The notes under the pieces: model-generated
Databases searched by the model: none
What the model was told of the DNA's origin: nothing
What the model saw: the letters and a program-made list of their open reading frames with translations, nothing else
Program-made: the position numbers and the translations under genes
Shown here: positions 48,941 to 57,761 of the stretch, in pieces
Layout: each line of letters opens with the position of its first letter
How positions within the stretch are numbered: position 1 is the first letter of the stretch
Assembly (NCBI GenBank): GCA_030833315.1
Contig: JAURHM010000011.1
Span: 1 to 58,958, forward strand
Source: Burkholderiales bacterium
GTDB lineage: Bacteria; Pseudomonadota; Gammaproteobacteria; Burkholderiales; SG8-41
Direction of reading: 5' to 3'
Length of the DNA stretch: 58,958 nucleotides

Positions 48941-49906
48941 ATGGAATACACCACGCTAGGCCGCACAGGCCTCAAGGTCAGTGTTGCCGGCCTCGGCTGC
49001 GGCGGCAGCAGCAAGCTCGGACTCGGCAAAGGCCACAGCGAACAACACGCCGTCGGCATCGTGCAGCGTGCGCTCGACCTTGGCGTCAACTTCATCGACA
49101 CCGCGCAGTACTACGGCACCGAAACCGTCGTCGGCACTGCAATCAAAGACCGTGCGCGCGACACCCTGGTCATTTCCACCAAACACAAGATCACGCGTCC
49201 CAACGGCACAGCGTTCAGTGTTCCGGAAATCCTCGCCGGCCTCGACCACTCGCTGCGCGTTCTCGGCACCGACCATGTCGACGTGTTCTGCCTGCACACC
49301 GTCCTGCCGCGCGAATACGACCGCGTGATCCGCGAAATCGTGCCGGTGCTGCTGCGCGAAAAGGAAAAAGGCAAATTCCGTTTTCTCGGCGTCACCGAAT
49401 TCGCCGGCCGCGACCCGCTCCATGAAATGCTTGCGCGGGCCTTGCAGGATGATTGCTGGGATGCCGTGATGGTGGCCTTCCACATGCTCAACCAGAATGC
49501 ACGCCAGCATGTGTTCCCGGCGACGCGGGCAAAGAACGTCGGCACCATGGTCATGTTCGCGGTGCGCGCCATCTTCAGCACGCCGGGACGGCTGCACGAC
49601 GACATCAAGGATCTGGTGCGCGAAGACCGCCTGCCGAAATGGCTCGGCGACAAAAAACAGCCGCTGGATTTCCTGCTCGAAAACGAAGGCGCGGCAAAAG
49701 ACATCATCGAAGCCGCCTATCGTTATGCCCGCCACGAACCCGGTGCGCATGTCACCCTGTTCGGCACCGGTAATCCGGATCACATCGAACCCAATATCCG
49801 CGCCATCCTGCAGCCGCCGCTGCGCGAACCCGACCGCAAAAAAATCGCCGACCTGTTCGGCAACCTGGTCGGCGTGGGTCTGGACGAAGTCAGTCCGCTG
49901 CGCTAA
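48941..49906 (+). CDS. Aldo/keto reductase
   Basis: This 321-residue protein begins MEYTTLGRTGLKVSVAGLGC and has the Asp-Tyr pair in NFIDTAQYYGTE, Lys in VISTKHKI and His in DVFCLHTVLP. The C-terminal cofactor part is less typical (VTLFGTGNPDHIEPNIRAIL). It belongs to the broad NADPH-linked group with L-glyceraldehyde and pyridoxal reductases; the substrate is unknown. The upstream AT-rich region carries a likely promoter right at the start codon. Confidence 0.9.
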   Translation: MEYTTLGRTGLKVSVAGLGCGGSSKLGLGKGHSEQHAVGIVQRALDLGVNFIDTAQYYGTETVVGTAIKDRARDTLVISTKHKITRPNGTAFSVPEILAGLDHSLRVLGTDHVDVFCLHTVLPREYDRVIREIVPVLLREKEKGKFRFLGVTEFAGRDPLHEMLARALQDDCWDAVMVAFHMLNQNARQHVFPATRAKNVGTMVMFAVRAIFSTPGRLHDDIKDLVREDRLPKWLGDKKQPLDFLLENEGAAKDIIEAAYRYARHEPGAHVTLFGTGNPDHIEPNIRAILQPPLREPDRKKIADLFGNLVGVGLDEVSPLR

Positions 49907-49927
49907 GCGCGCAGCCATCCTGCAGAA

Positions 49928-50140
49928 TCAGTGGGCCTTGCCGGTCTCCGTACGAACCGGATCTTCCAGCTGCAGGCTGAACTTCACTGCGCCCGGCCAG
50001 TCGACCCGCTCGATCAGCAGATTGTTGTTACGAGCCCAGAAACGCGCGGTTTCCTCGGTCATCAGCATGCGCACCAAACGCCAGCGCGCCTTGCCGAATT
50101 TGTCCTTCTCCTGCATGCGCCACTTGTAGAGGGTTTCCAT
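49928..50140 (-). CDS. Small conserved-looking hypothetical protein
   Basis: This 70-residue protein begins METLYKWRMQEKDKFGKARW and contains RLVRMLMTEETARFWARN. A 'KWRM..K-R---R-MTEE-A' pattern recurs in small betaproteobacterial proteins of unknown role, some Arg-rich. The start at 50140 follows GGGAGG; the open frame upstream is not supported. It has no signal peptide or membrane segment. Its 3' end faces the aldo/keto-reductase gene, and the Rrf2 gene lies upstream on the same strand. Confidence 0.65.
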   Translation of the reverse strand: METLYKWRMQEKDKFGKARWRLVRMLMTEETARFWARNNNLLIERVDWPGAVKFSLQLEDPVRTETGKAH

Positions 50141-50246
50141 GAAGCCTCCCGGTTGGAGCCGGATGTTTTGCATCCGGGGCTTGCCATATTAGCGCTGTAC
50201 ACGATGTACAGCCAGTTACCGAAAATACGGGGGAATTGCACCCCGC

Positions 50247-50717
50247 TCAGCCCTTGCGCGGCGCATTGCGCGGCAACACATGGACCGGCACCGGGATGCC
50301 GATGCGGTGCACGCCCTCGCCGACCACATCGGCAAGCGTCACACCATCGAGCTCCGCCATGAATTTCTTCAGCGCACGGCTGAGCACGCCCTTCGGCCGG
50401 CAGCCCTGGTCGAGACGGCAGTTATTGTTGTCACCGTAACACTCCACCAGCGGGAGGTCGTTCTCGGTCTTGCACGCCACCTCGCCGATGACGACCTCGC
50501 GGGCGGGTTTGAGCAGTCGCAGACCGCCGCCGCGCCCGCGCGTGGTTTTGAGCAGGCTGAGCGCGACCAGTGTCATCACCACCTTGGTCAGGTGATTACG
50601 CGAAATGTCATGTGACTTTGCGATCTCGGTGATCATCACCGGCGCGTCACTGCCTTCAGCGTGGGCGCAGTACATCAGCACCCGCTGGCTGCAATCCGCC
50701 CACTGCGTCAAACGCAT
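50247..50717 (-). CDS. Rrf2-family transcriptional regulator (NsrR/IscR-like)
   Basis: This 156-residue protein has a winged-helix DNA-binding domain (ITEIAKSHDISRNHLTKVVM as the helix-turn-helix, wing with TTRGRGGGLRL) and three cysteines ECYGDNNNCRLDQGC near 90-105, spaced C-x6-C-x5-C, which should hold a [2Fe-2S] or [4Fe-4S] cluster. NsrR senses nitric oxide and IscR cluster status in this way; the start MRLTQWADCSQRVLMY resembles NsrR (MRLT--TDY-LR-LMY). ATG 50717 is chosen on that basis. Target genes cannot be named. Confidence 0.9.
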   Translation of the reverse strand: MRLTQWADCSQRVLMYCAHAEGSDAPVMITEIAKSHDISRNHLTKVVMTLVALSLLKTTRGRGGGLRLLKPAREVVIGEVACKTENDLPLVECYGDNNNCRLDQGCRPKGVLSRALKKFMAELDGVTLADVVGEGVHRIGIPVPVHVLPRNAPRKG

Positions 50718-51203
50718 GCCTCTACCCTTTACACCAGCACAGTGCTCCGGATGAATTCCGAAACCCCCATCAACAAGGCGCAAACAGCCCCGACCCCTGA
50801 TAGATTGCGCAAAGACTTCAGTTCAGAAAAGTTTTGAATACTCCGCAGTGCATCGCATCAAGAAATGACGTTTAGCTGGACTGAATTCTGACCGAATCTT
50901 CGCAACTGTTCATTGATGTCTCTCAATAAATCCCACGCAACGGGACCGCGGTATTTGCAATAAAAGCACAGGCCGCCAGGCAAATCCTTCGGCCGGAGGG
51001 CGAACAAAGCTTTCACGGAAAATCATCCCCTTGTTAAATACCTGTCTAAACCGGGACTTCCCCCTCGATTCGCCGTTGCTGGCGAACCATCCTTTGCATG
51101 CGATACCGCCGTTGCAACTGTCCAGCCCTGGCAACAGTGGGTAAGATGCAGGCATAGAAAAAAAGTAACAACCGTCCGCAATGTGACGCCGCAGGGGGAT
51201 TTC
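50718..51203. other. Non-coding interval of 486 bases
   Basis: I found no gene I can support here. It must hold promoters for the divergent Rrf2 regulator and the VOC/Bug/GST operon. The stretch 50810-50940 is AT-richer than its surroundings. Short frames on the minus strand (for example 50910-51155) have no start signal or recognisable product. Confidence 0.5.
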
Positions 51204-51770
51204 ATGTCGTTTTCACTCTCATTCAGCCACGTCGGCATTTTTGTCACCGACCTGGAACGGATGATCCGGTTCTATACAAAATTCCTGGGTTTTGCGATCA
51301 GCGACCGCGAGCCGGGCCTGCGCGGCGGCGAGATCTGCTTCCTGACCCGCGACTCACGCGAACACCACCAGTTTGTGCTGGCTTCGGGGCGTCCTGCGGA
51401 TAGCGGATTCAACCTGATCAACCAGCTGTCCTTCCGCGTCGACAGTCTGGCCACTCTGCGCCAGATCCACCGCGACGCTGTTGCGATGAAGCTGAATGAT
51501 CTGCACACCGTGACCCACGGCAACGCGCTGTCGGTTTACTTCCGCGACCCCGAAGGCAACCGCATCGAAGTGCTGATCGATACCCCGTGGTATTGCCTGC
51601 AGCCGCAACGCATGCCGGTCGACTTCTCGCTGCCGGACGACGCGTTATGGGCGAGCATTGAAAACATCGTCAAGGACAAACCCCGTTTCATGAAACGCGA
51701 AATCTGGGTTGAGGAAATCGAGCAGAAGATCGCGCAAGCCACCGCCCAGCGCGGCATCATCGAACCCTGA
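51204..51770 (+). CDS. VOC-family protein (catechol-dioxygenase-like)
   Basis: This 188-residue protein has paired VOC motifs with the probable metal ligands His in LSFSHVGIFVTDLERM, His in SREHHQFVLASG and Glu in DPEGNRIEVLIDTPW, the usual 2-His-1-carboxylate set of extradiol dioxygenases and relatives. A C-terminal helical tail (about 140-188, with KPRFMKREIWVEEIEQKI) extends the fold and is seen in similar proteins of aromatic-catabolism clusters. GGGGGAT precedes ATG 51204. It heads the operon VOC, Bug, GST, Bug. Confidence 0.9.
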   Translation: MSFSLSFSHVGIFVTDLERMIRFYTKFLGFAISDREPGLRGGEICFLTRDSREHHQFVLASGRPADSGFNLINQLSFRVDSLATLRQIHRDAVAMKLNDLHTVTHGNALSVYFRDPEGNRIEVLIDTPWYCLQPQRMPVDFSLPDDALWASIENIVKDKPRFMKREIWVEEIEQKIAQATAQRGIIEP

Positions 51771-51814
51771 ACCACCGGCGCGACGCACGCGCCCCAACGG
51801 AGGAGTAACAACGC

Positions 51815-52789
51815 ATGCGCATTGCCTTCCGGACGCTGTCCGGCCTGACTCTGCTGCTCGCCGCCTTTGCCGCACAAGGCGCTGGCAAAGACCCCGGATT
51901 TCCCATGCGCCCGGTGCGGTTCGTGTCACCGTTCGCCGCCGGCGGAAACACCGACATGGTCGGTCGCGCGATTGCGCCGCGACTGGCAGAGCGCATCGGC
52001 CAGAATGTCATCGTCGAAAACCGGCCCGGCGCGGGCGGCATCATCGGCACCGCATCGGTCGCCAAAGGCACACCGGACGGCCACAGCCTGCTGTTCGCCA
52101 GCGGCGCCTTCACGTCGGTTGCAGCCACCGCAAAAAACCTGCCCTACGACCCGTTGCAGGATTTTTCCTGGATCAACATCGTCATCACCTATCCGTTTGC
52201 GGTCATCGTGAAAAATGATTCCCCGGTGCACTCCACCCGCGACCTGATCGAACTCGCAAAACGCAATCCGGGCAAGCTGAATTACGCTTCTGTCGGCGTA
52301 GGATCGGTTTTCCATCTTGCGACGGAACTCTTCGGCGCAATGAGCGCCACCGAAATGAACCACGTGCCGTACAAAGGCAGCGCCGAACCGCTCAATGAGC
52401 TGATCGGCGGCCGCATCGACGTCATCTTCACCACGCTCACCGGCGCCTACGGCCAGATCAAATCAGGCCGCGTGCGCGCCATTGCCGTTGCATCCAAAGA
52501 ACGCTCGCCGCAACTGCCTGACGTGCCTGCGGTTGCTGAAACACTGCCGGGTTATGAAGTCACTTCCTTCGCCGGCATCGCCGCACCGCGGGCGACACCC
52601 GCATCGGTCGTTGCCCTGCTCAACCGCGAAGTTCAGGAAGTCCTGAAGCAGCCCGACATCAACCGCCGCTTCGGCGAACTTGGCGGCACCGTACAATTCA
52701 CCACCCCGGAACAGGCGAATCGCCATGTTGCCGGCGAGGTTGGCAAATGGAAACAGATCGTTACCCAACGCAAAATCGACGTGCATTAA
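51815..52789 (+). CDS. Bug/TctC-family receptor protein (no. 8)
   Basis: This 324-residue protein has a signal peptide (MRIAFRTLSGLTLLLAAFAA), the loop SPFAAGGNTDMVGR, IVENRPGAGGIIGTA and HVPYKGSA. GGAGGAG precedes ATG 51815. Its distance of 44 bases to the VOC gene and 13 to the GST gene makes it the second gene of a four-gene plus-strand operon. Confidence 0.95.
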   Translation: MRIAFRTLSGLTLLLAAFAAQGAGKDPGFPMRPVRFVSPFAAGGNTDMVGRAIAPRLAERIGQNVIVENRPGAGGIIGTASVAKGTPDGHSLLFASGAFTSVAATAKNLPYDPLQDFSWINIVITYPFAVIVKNDSPVHSTRDLIELAKRNPGKLNYASVGVGSVFHLATELFGAMSATEMNHVPYKGSAEPLNELIGGRIDVIFTTLTGAYGQIKSGRVRAIAVASKERSPQLPDVPAVAETLPGYEVTSFAGIAAPRATPASVVALLNREVQEVLKQPDINRRFGELGGTVQFTTPEQANRHVAGEVGKWKQIVTQRKIDVH

Positions 52790-52802
52790 GGAGCTCCTGA
52801 TC

Positions 52803-53420
52803 ATGAAACTCTACGGCACCCCGCGAAGCCCCTTCGCCCGCAAGATCCGCATCGTGCTCGCGGAAAAGAACCTCCCTTATGAAATGGTTGTCACCCGCGG
52901 CTCGACCCCCGACTCGCCGGTGCCGGCACTCAATCCGCTGGGCAAGGTGCCGACGCTGCAGCGTGACGACGGCCGCGCGCTGTATGACTCACCGGTGATC
53001 GCCGAATACCTCGACGGCATCGGCAGCACCCCGAAGCTGATCCCCGAGGATTTTGAATCGCGCATCGAAGTACGGCGCTGGGAAGCGCTCGGCGACGGCG
53101 TCACCGAGGCCATCGTTGCCGTCAATCACGAACGCCTGGAGCCGATTGAAAAGCAACACAACGCGGAATGGTTCGCCAAGCGCCAGGCCAAGATCACTCT
53201 CGGCCTTGCCTTGATGGAACGCGACCTCGGCAAGAAGGACTGGTGTTTCGGCGACCGCTTCACGCTGGCCGACATCGCCGTGGGTTATGCACTGGGCTAT
53301 CTCGATTTTGCGCTGCCGGAGGTAGAGTGGCGCAGCAAACACCCGGCGCTGGCGAAACTTGCCGCGCGCCTCAATGCGCGACCGTCCTTCAGCAGCACGC
53401 CGCATCCCGAACAACACTGA
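52803..53420 (+). CDS. Glutathione S-transferase
   Basis: This 205-residue protein has the N-terminal thioredoxin-like domain (MKLYGTPRSPFARKIRIVLA, then NPLGKVPTLQRDDGRALYDS with the cis-Pro and the Ser that binds the glutathione gamma-glutamyl group) and an all-helical C-terminal domain with the N-capping box RFTLADIAVG. Likely a bacterial GST involved in cleavage or isomerisation of a catabolic intermediate. AAGGAG precedes ATG 52803. The adjacent VOC and Bug genes suggest one pathway. Confidence 0.93.
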   Translation: MKLYGTPRSPFARKIRIVLAEKNLPYEMVVTRGSTPDSPVPALNPLGKVPTLQRDDGRALYDSPVIAEYLDGIGSTPKLIPEDFESRIEVRRWEALGDGVTEAIVAVNHERLEPIEKQHNAEWFAKRQAKITLGLALMERDLGKKDWCFGDRFTLADIAVGYALGYLDFALPEVEWRSKHPALAKLAARLNARPSFSSTPHPEQH

Positions 53421-53454
53421 TTACCTGAATACCGAAAATCCCCGGAGAATATTG

Positions 53455-54414
53455 ATGCACAAGTCCGTCGCTGCCCTGATTACCGCCGCCCTGCTCAGCA
53501 GCGCCGCCCATGCCGCCTACCCCGAGCGCCCGATCCGCCTGATGCTGCCCTTCCCGCCCGGCGGCCCCAGCGACATCGTCGGCCGCCTGTTCGCGCAGAA
53601 ACTCGGCGAATCCCTCGGACAGCAGGTGGTCATCGACAACCGCGGCGGCGCCGCCGGCAACATCGCCTGTGAAATCACCAAAGGCGCGGTGCCCGACGGC
53701 TACACGCTGATGCAGGCCACCGTCGGCACGATGTCGATCAACCCCAGCCTCTATCTGAAGCTGCCTTATGAACCGCTGCGCGACTTCGCACCGATCTCGC
53801 TGCTCACCGAAACGCCTTATCTGCTGGTGGTGAATCCCAACTTACCGGCAAAAACCGTGAAGGAACTCGTCGCGCTCGCCAAATCGCAGCCCGGCAAAAT
53901 GAACTTCGCTTCCGGCGGCGTCGGCACCGGCAACCATTTCTCCGGCGAACTGTTTCGCATGATGGCCGGCATCAACGTCGTGCACATCCCTTACAAAGGC
54001 AGCGGCGTCGGCATGAACGATGTGCTCGCCGGCCAGGTGCAGATGATGTTTATCAATCTGCTGCCCGCAACGCCCTTTGTCGCCAACGGCCGCCTGCGCG
54101 GCCTCGGCGTCACCAGCGCCAAACGCTCCGCCGCCGCACCCGACATCCCGACCATCGCTGAATCCGGATTCCCCGGCTACCAGTCGACGTCGTGGCACGG
54201 CTTTGTCGCACCGATCAAAGTGCCGGCGCCGATCATCAAGCAGCTGCACGGCGAGCTGGTGAAAATCGTGAATAACCCCGAAACCAAAAAACGCATGGCC
54301 GGCCAGGGCACTGACGTCATCGGCAGCACGCCGGAAGAATTCCGCAAGGTCATTCAGACGGAATCGGCGAAATGGGCCAATGTGATCAAGACGACCGGCA
54401 TCAAGCCTGAATAA
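53455..54414 (+). CDS. Bug/TctC-family receptor protein (no. 9)
   Basis: This 319-residue protein has a signal peptide (MHKSVAALITAALLSSAAHA), the loop LPFPPGGPSDIVGR, VIDNRGGAAGNIACE and HIPYKGSG. CGGAGA lies before ATG 53455. It is last in the VOC/Bug/GST/Bug run, so one operon has two different receptors. No terminator hairpin is visible in 54415-54529. Confidence 0.95.
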   Translation: MHKSVAALITAALLSSAAHAAYPERPIRLMLPFPPGGPSDIVGRLFAQKLGESLGQQVVIDNRGGAAGNIACEITKGAVPDGYTLMQATVGTMSINPSLYLKLPYEPLRDFAPISLLTETPYLLVVNPNLPAKTVKELVALAKSQPGKMNFASGGVGTGNHFSGELFRMMAGINVVHIPYKGSGVGMNDVLAGQVQMMFINLLPATPFVANGRLRGLGVTSAKRSAAAPDIPTIAESGFPGYQSTSWHGFVAPIKVPAPIIKQLHGELVKIVNNPETKKRMAGQGTDVIGSTPEEFRKVIQTESAKWANVIKTTGIKPE

Positions 54415-54529
54415 AAAAGCGTTGTCGAAGGGTACATCACCAAAAACAGAACAATAAAAAAAACAGGTCGCGGTCATCACATCAACCAGGCCGTGATCAA
54501 AAGGCCATCCGGTTTCCAGCGGCGCAGGC

Positions 54530-55486
54530 TTACTTTCCGCCTAGCCCCGCGTCCCTCGCCGCCTTCGACCACAGCACCGTTTCCGCAGCCATGCGCTTGG
54601 TCATCTCTTCCGGTGTGCCGCCCACCGTCTCCAGCGCAGCATCAAACAGGCGCTGCACAGTCTTCGGATCGGCAAGCGCCTTGTTGTAGGCGCTGGACAG
54701 CCGCGTCACCACATCAGCCGGAATGCCCGCAGGCCCCATCGCGCCGAACCACTGCGAAATATCCATGAACTTGAAGCCGAGTTCGGCGAGTGTCGGCACT
54801 TCCGGGAAGGCCTTGGAGCGTGTCCCCGACGTGACCGCGAGCAGCTTTACGCGCCCCGACTTCACCTGCGGCACCAGCGGTGCCGTGCCCAGCACCGCCA
54901 CCGGCACATGGCCGCTGACCAGATCGACCACCGCCTGACCGCCACCTTTGTACGGGATACCAATCATCTTCACGCCGGCACCCTTAAAGAAAATACCTGC
55001 GGCAACGGCCTGCGTGCCGGTCGCCGATGACAGCGCATAGGCGATCTGCCCCGGCTGCGCCTTCGCCGCCTTCAGCAGATCAGCCACCGATTTCCAGCCC
55101 GGGGCCGGATGCACGGCGATCACGATCGGCTGATTGGTGAGAATGGTGATCGCCTGAAGATCCTTTTCCGCGCGATAGGCCAGCGAGGGTGTCAGCAGCG
55201 GCTGGTAAAACGACGAATCAGAGTTGACGACGATGGTATAGCCGTCCTTCGGACCGCGAATCATCGCCTCGATCGCGACACTGCCCGATCCGCCGGGCCG
55301 GTTCTCGACGATCACCTGCTGGCCGAGTTCCTTGCCGACAAGGTCCGCAGTCATTCGCGCCGACACATCCGCCGTGCCGCCGGGCGCGAATCCCACCAGC
55401 ACACGCACCGGCCGCTGCGGCCACTGCTGCCCCCAGGCTGCCGAACACGCCACCAGCACCAGAATCCCGCCAATGATTCTTCGCAT
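54530..55486 (-). CDS. Bug/TctC-family receptor protein (no. 10)
   Basis: This 318-residue protein has a signal peptide ending AAWGQQWP, the loop VGFAPGGTADVSAR, IVENRPGGSGSVAIE and GIPYKGGG; the Val-Gly opening and the missing His before the PYKG segment set it apart from the others. It follows the sulfatase gene on the same strand after 57 bases, so a sulfate ester or its product is a possible ligand (inference). Confidence 0.94.
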   Translation of the reverse strand: MRRIIGGILVLVACSAAWGQQWPQRPVRVLVGFAPGGTADVSARMTADLVGKELGQQVIVENRPGGSGSVAIEAMIRGPKDGYTIVVNSDSSFYQPLLTPSLAYRAEKDLQAITILTNQPIVIAVHPAPGWKSVADLLKAAKAQPGQIAYALSSATGTQAVAAGIFFKGAGVKMIGIPYKGGGQAVVDLVSGHVPVAVLGTAPLVPQVKSGRVKLLAVTSGTRSKAFPEVPTLAELGFKFMDISQWFGAMGPAGIPADVVTRLSSAYNKALADPKTVQRLFDAALETVGGTPEEMTKRMAAETVLWSKAARDAGLGGK

Positions 55487-55543
55487 CGCATGCCTCCCCG
55501 GATAAACCCTGCGTTGAAGTGTTGCTGCAAGCCTGACTGAAAA

Positions 55544-57085
55544 CTACGCCATGCCGATCGGCTCCGCCAGTTTCTCCTGCACCTTGCCCGGCCGTGCGCG
55601 CATCAGGTCTTCCATATCCTTGCGCACTTTTGCGTAACCAGGATCATCAAACAGATTGTTCATTTCCGTCGGATCATTTTCGAGGTCGTACATTTCCCCG
55701 GCACCCGACGCCAGCTCGAAGGTGCACTTCCAGCGTTTGGTGCGCACCGTACGCAACTGCAAGCCAACACCGCAGCGCGAGGGATGCACATGCCATTCCA
55801 TCCACGCCGCATCGCGCGGCGCATCCTTGCCTTCGAGTAGCGGCTTCAGACTGCGGCCCTGCAATTCATGCGGAGCGGAAACACCGGCTGCATCGTAAAA
55901 CGTCGCTGCCAGATCCAGAGTGGACACCGGCTCCTTCACCACGCGGTTCGCAGCCACACCGGGGCCGCGCGCGACCATCGTCACCCGCATCAGGTCTTCG
56001 TAAGGCGTCGGGCCTTTCAGATACAGACCGTGGTTGCCGAGCATGTCGCCATGGTCGGTGGTGTAGACGATCAGCGTGTTGTCATCCATGCCGAGGTCAT
56101 GAATCCTGTCGAGGATGCGGCCGACGTTGTGGTCGATCAGTGAAATCATGCCGTAGTAGTTGGCCGTCATCTCGGCGAGCTGGGCATCGGTCTGCACCGG
56201 CGTGCGCGAACCCTCGGCGCGGAACTTGCGCATCTCCGGATCAGCCAGCTGCGGCGTGCCTTCGAGCTGCGCCTTGTGCCACCACGGCCGGCGCTCGAAA
56301 TCCATCGAGCGGTGCGCCGGCAGCCTGACGCTTTTCGGATCGTAAAGGCGGCTCCACGGCTCCGGGCAATCAAAGGGGTGATGCGGATCGGGGAAAGACA
56401 CCCACATCGCCAGCGGCTTGTCCTGATCATGATGTGACAACAAATCCATCGCACGATCCGCCGTCCATGTGCTGCTATGCCAGGCCACCGGCAGCGCCGA
56501 ACTCCAGGTCTGCGCCGCACCGGTTTCCGGGCGCGTCGATTTCGCCCACAGCTTGTAACCCTCTTCATCCTTGCCGCGACCGATAAACCAGCGCTCGTAA
56601 TGGCCCATCGGCGGCCGGTCCATCGGCCGCGTACGATGGGTATGACCCAGCACTGTCAGTTCAACATACTGGAAGCCCATATATGGACCGTACCAGTCCG
56701 GTCCGAACTTGGCCTGGCTCTTGTTGCACTCCGGCGTACCGGTCGGCGCAAACGTGGCCTTGGTCGCGAAATGCGCCTTGCCGATAAAAGCCGTCTTGTA
56801 ACCGTTGCGCGCCAGCGTGCCGGCGAAACCATCGCCGCCGACTTTCGGATCGAGATCAACACCGTTATCCCACACGCCATGCGTCAGTGGCAGCAGGCCG
56901 GTCAATATGGAAGCGCGTGACGGCTGGCACACCAGATTCGGCGTCATGCAGGCGTTGAAGCGCGTGCCGTCACGCGCCAGCCGGTCGAGATGCGGCGTCT
57001 GCAGATCGGGATTCTCGAAGCCGTTGCAATCGGCGCGCTGCTGATCCGACGTGATCAGGATGATGTTCGGTTTGCGGGTGCTCAT
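55544..57085 (-). CDS. Sulfatase (choline-/aryl-sulfatase type)
   Basis: This 513-residue enzyme of the alkaline-phosphatase superfamily has CQPSRASILTG with Cys53, the residue converted to formylglycine by a maturase not found in this window. Metal-site residues are in ITSDQQRAD near the N-terminus and in YTTDHGDMLGNHGLYLKG. There is no signal peptide, so it is cytoplasmic. Length and the C-terminal ENDPTEMNNLFDDP fit choline-sulfatase or arylsulfatase relatives; some members are phosphonate or phosphodiester hydrolases. GGAG precedes ATG 57085. Confidence 0.93.
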   Translation of the reverse strand: MSTRKPNIILITSDQQRADCNGFENPDLQTPHLDRLARDGTRFNACMTPNLVCQPSRASILTGLLPLTHGVWDNGVDLDPKVGGDGFAGTLARNGYKTAFIGKAHFATKATFAPTGTPECNKSQAKFGPDWYGPYMGFQYVELTVLGHTHRTRPMDRPPMGHYERWFIGRGKDEEGYKLWAKSTRPETGAAQTWSSALPVAWHSSTWTADRAMDLLSHHDQDKPLAMWVSFPDPHHPFDCPEPWSRLYDPKSVRLPAHRSMDFERRPWWHKAQLEGTPQLADPEMRKFRAEGSRTPVQTDAQLAEMTANYYGMISLIDHNVGRILDRIHDLGMDDNTLIVYTTDHGDMLGNHGLYLKGPTPYEDLMRVTMVARGPGVAANRVVKEPVSTLDLAATFYDAAGVSAPHELQGRSLKPLLEGKDAPRDAAWMEWHVHPSRCGVGLQLRTVRTKRWKCTFELASGAGEMYDLENDPTEMNNLFDDPGYAKVRKDMEDLMRARPGKVQEKLAEPIGMA

Positions 57086-57482
57086 GAAACTCCTTGATAA
57101 AAAAGGAAACCGGCGGTGCGGGAGAGAATGCCAGTGCTGTCGCCGGACAAAAAACCGGCAATCATGCGCACCTGCCCTCTGAGGCAGGCCTCCTCCCGAC
57201 GCTTATTGTTGTATCTACGCAGTCTAGCGGCCCGCCTGCAGGCCTAGCAAGGCACCGCGTCCACATGCAGTGCGTCCCGGAAATTATTGCTAAGCATATG
57301 TTTATGCTGATGTTTAAAGCGCGCATCGGCAACGCGTCCGGGCACCAGCCGCGCCGGGGAAACAGTTCGGACATAGTCCCAGCCAAGCCCCATACTGGAC
57401 TGCTCTGCCCTCCACCGCCGGCGTGCACCTGCACGGGCAAGCTTCTACTACCCCGGCGTGCGTTTCCTTACTGGAGCACACC
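57086..57482. other. Non-coding interval of 397 bases with an AT-rich palindromic motif
   Basis: No gene is supported here. The divergent promoters of the sulfatase operon and the small-gene run must lie in it. At 57292-57306 it contains TAAGCATATGTTTAT, the same 15 bases as at 48885-48899; here the motif is part of a hairpin (AGCATA/TATGCT, 57294-57309). Confidence 0.5.
57292..57306. promoter_or_regulatory. Repeated near-palindrome TAAGCATATGTTTAT (copy 2)
   Basis: This is identical to 48885-48899. The core TAAGCATATGTTTA is symmetric except for one base pair on each side. Both copies lie in promoter regions (before the aldo/keto reductase and before the small-gene run), so a shared regulator is possible. 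Confidence 0.35.
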
Positions 57483-57755
57483 TTGAACATCATGATCTGG
57501 TTGATCGCCGGCGGCCTTGTGGGCTGGGCGGGCCTGCACTTCTTTGCCATGAACCGTGATCGCGGCATCATTCCTGCCGTGTTGATCTGCGCAGCCGCGG
57601 GATTCATGGGCGGCAATTCCGTTGCACCGATGCTCACCGCCAGCTCGACCGAACCCGTGATCGGGTTCAGTCCGTTTGCGTTGGTTGTCGCTATCGCCGT
57701 GGCAATCGCCGCGATGTACGTCAGCAGCGAACTGTCGCGCCGTTTCGATATCTGA
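57483..57755 (+). CDS. Small membrane protein (transglycosylase-associated-like)
   Basis: This 90-residue protein has three hydrophobic segments: MIWLIAGGLVGWAGLHFF, GIIPAVLICAAAGFMGGN and ALVVAIAVAIAAMYVSS. It resembles the glycine-rich GlsB/YeaQ/YmgE stress-protein family in size and in the 'GG--GW' and 'G--GG' helices, though not closely. I start it at TTG 57483, since GGAG is six bases away; ATG 57492 is the alternative. The gene downstream begins six bases after its stop. Confidence 0.7.
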   Translation: MNIMIWLIAGGLVGWAGLHFFAMNRDRGIIPAVLICAAAGFMGGNSVAPMLTASSTEPVIGFSPFALVVAIAVAIAAMYVSSELSRRFDI

Positions 57756-57761
57756 GCCGTC

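Noticed and set aside
50910-51155. 81-codon minus-strand frame in the Rrf2-VOC interval
   Set aside because: No ribosome binding site, no recognisable sequence, and it would overlap the promoter region needed by the VOC operon.
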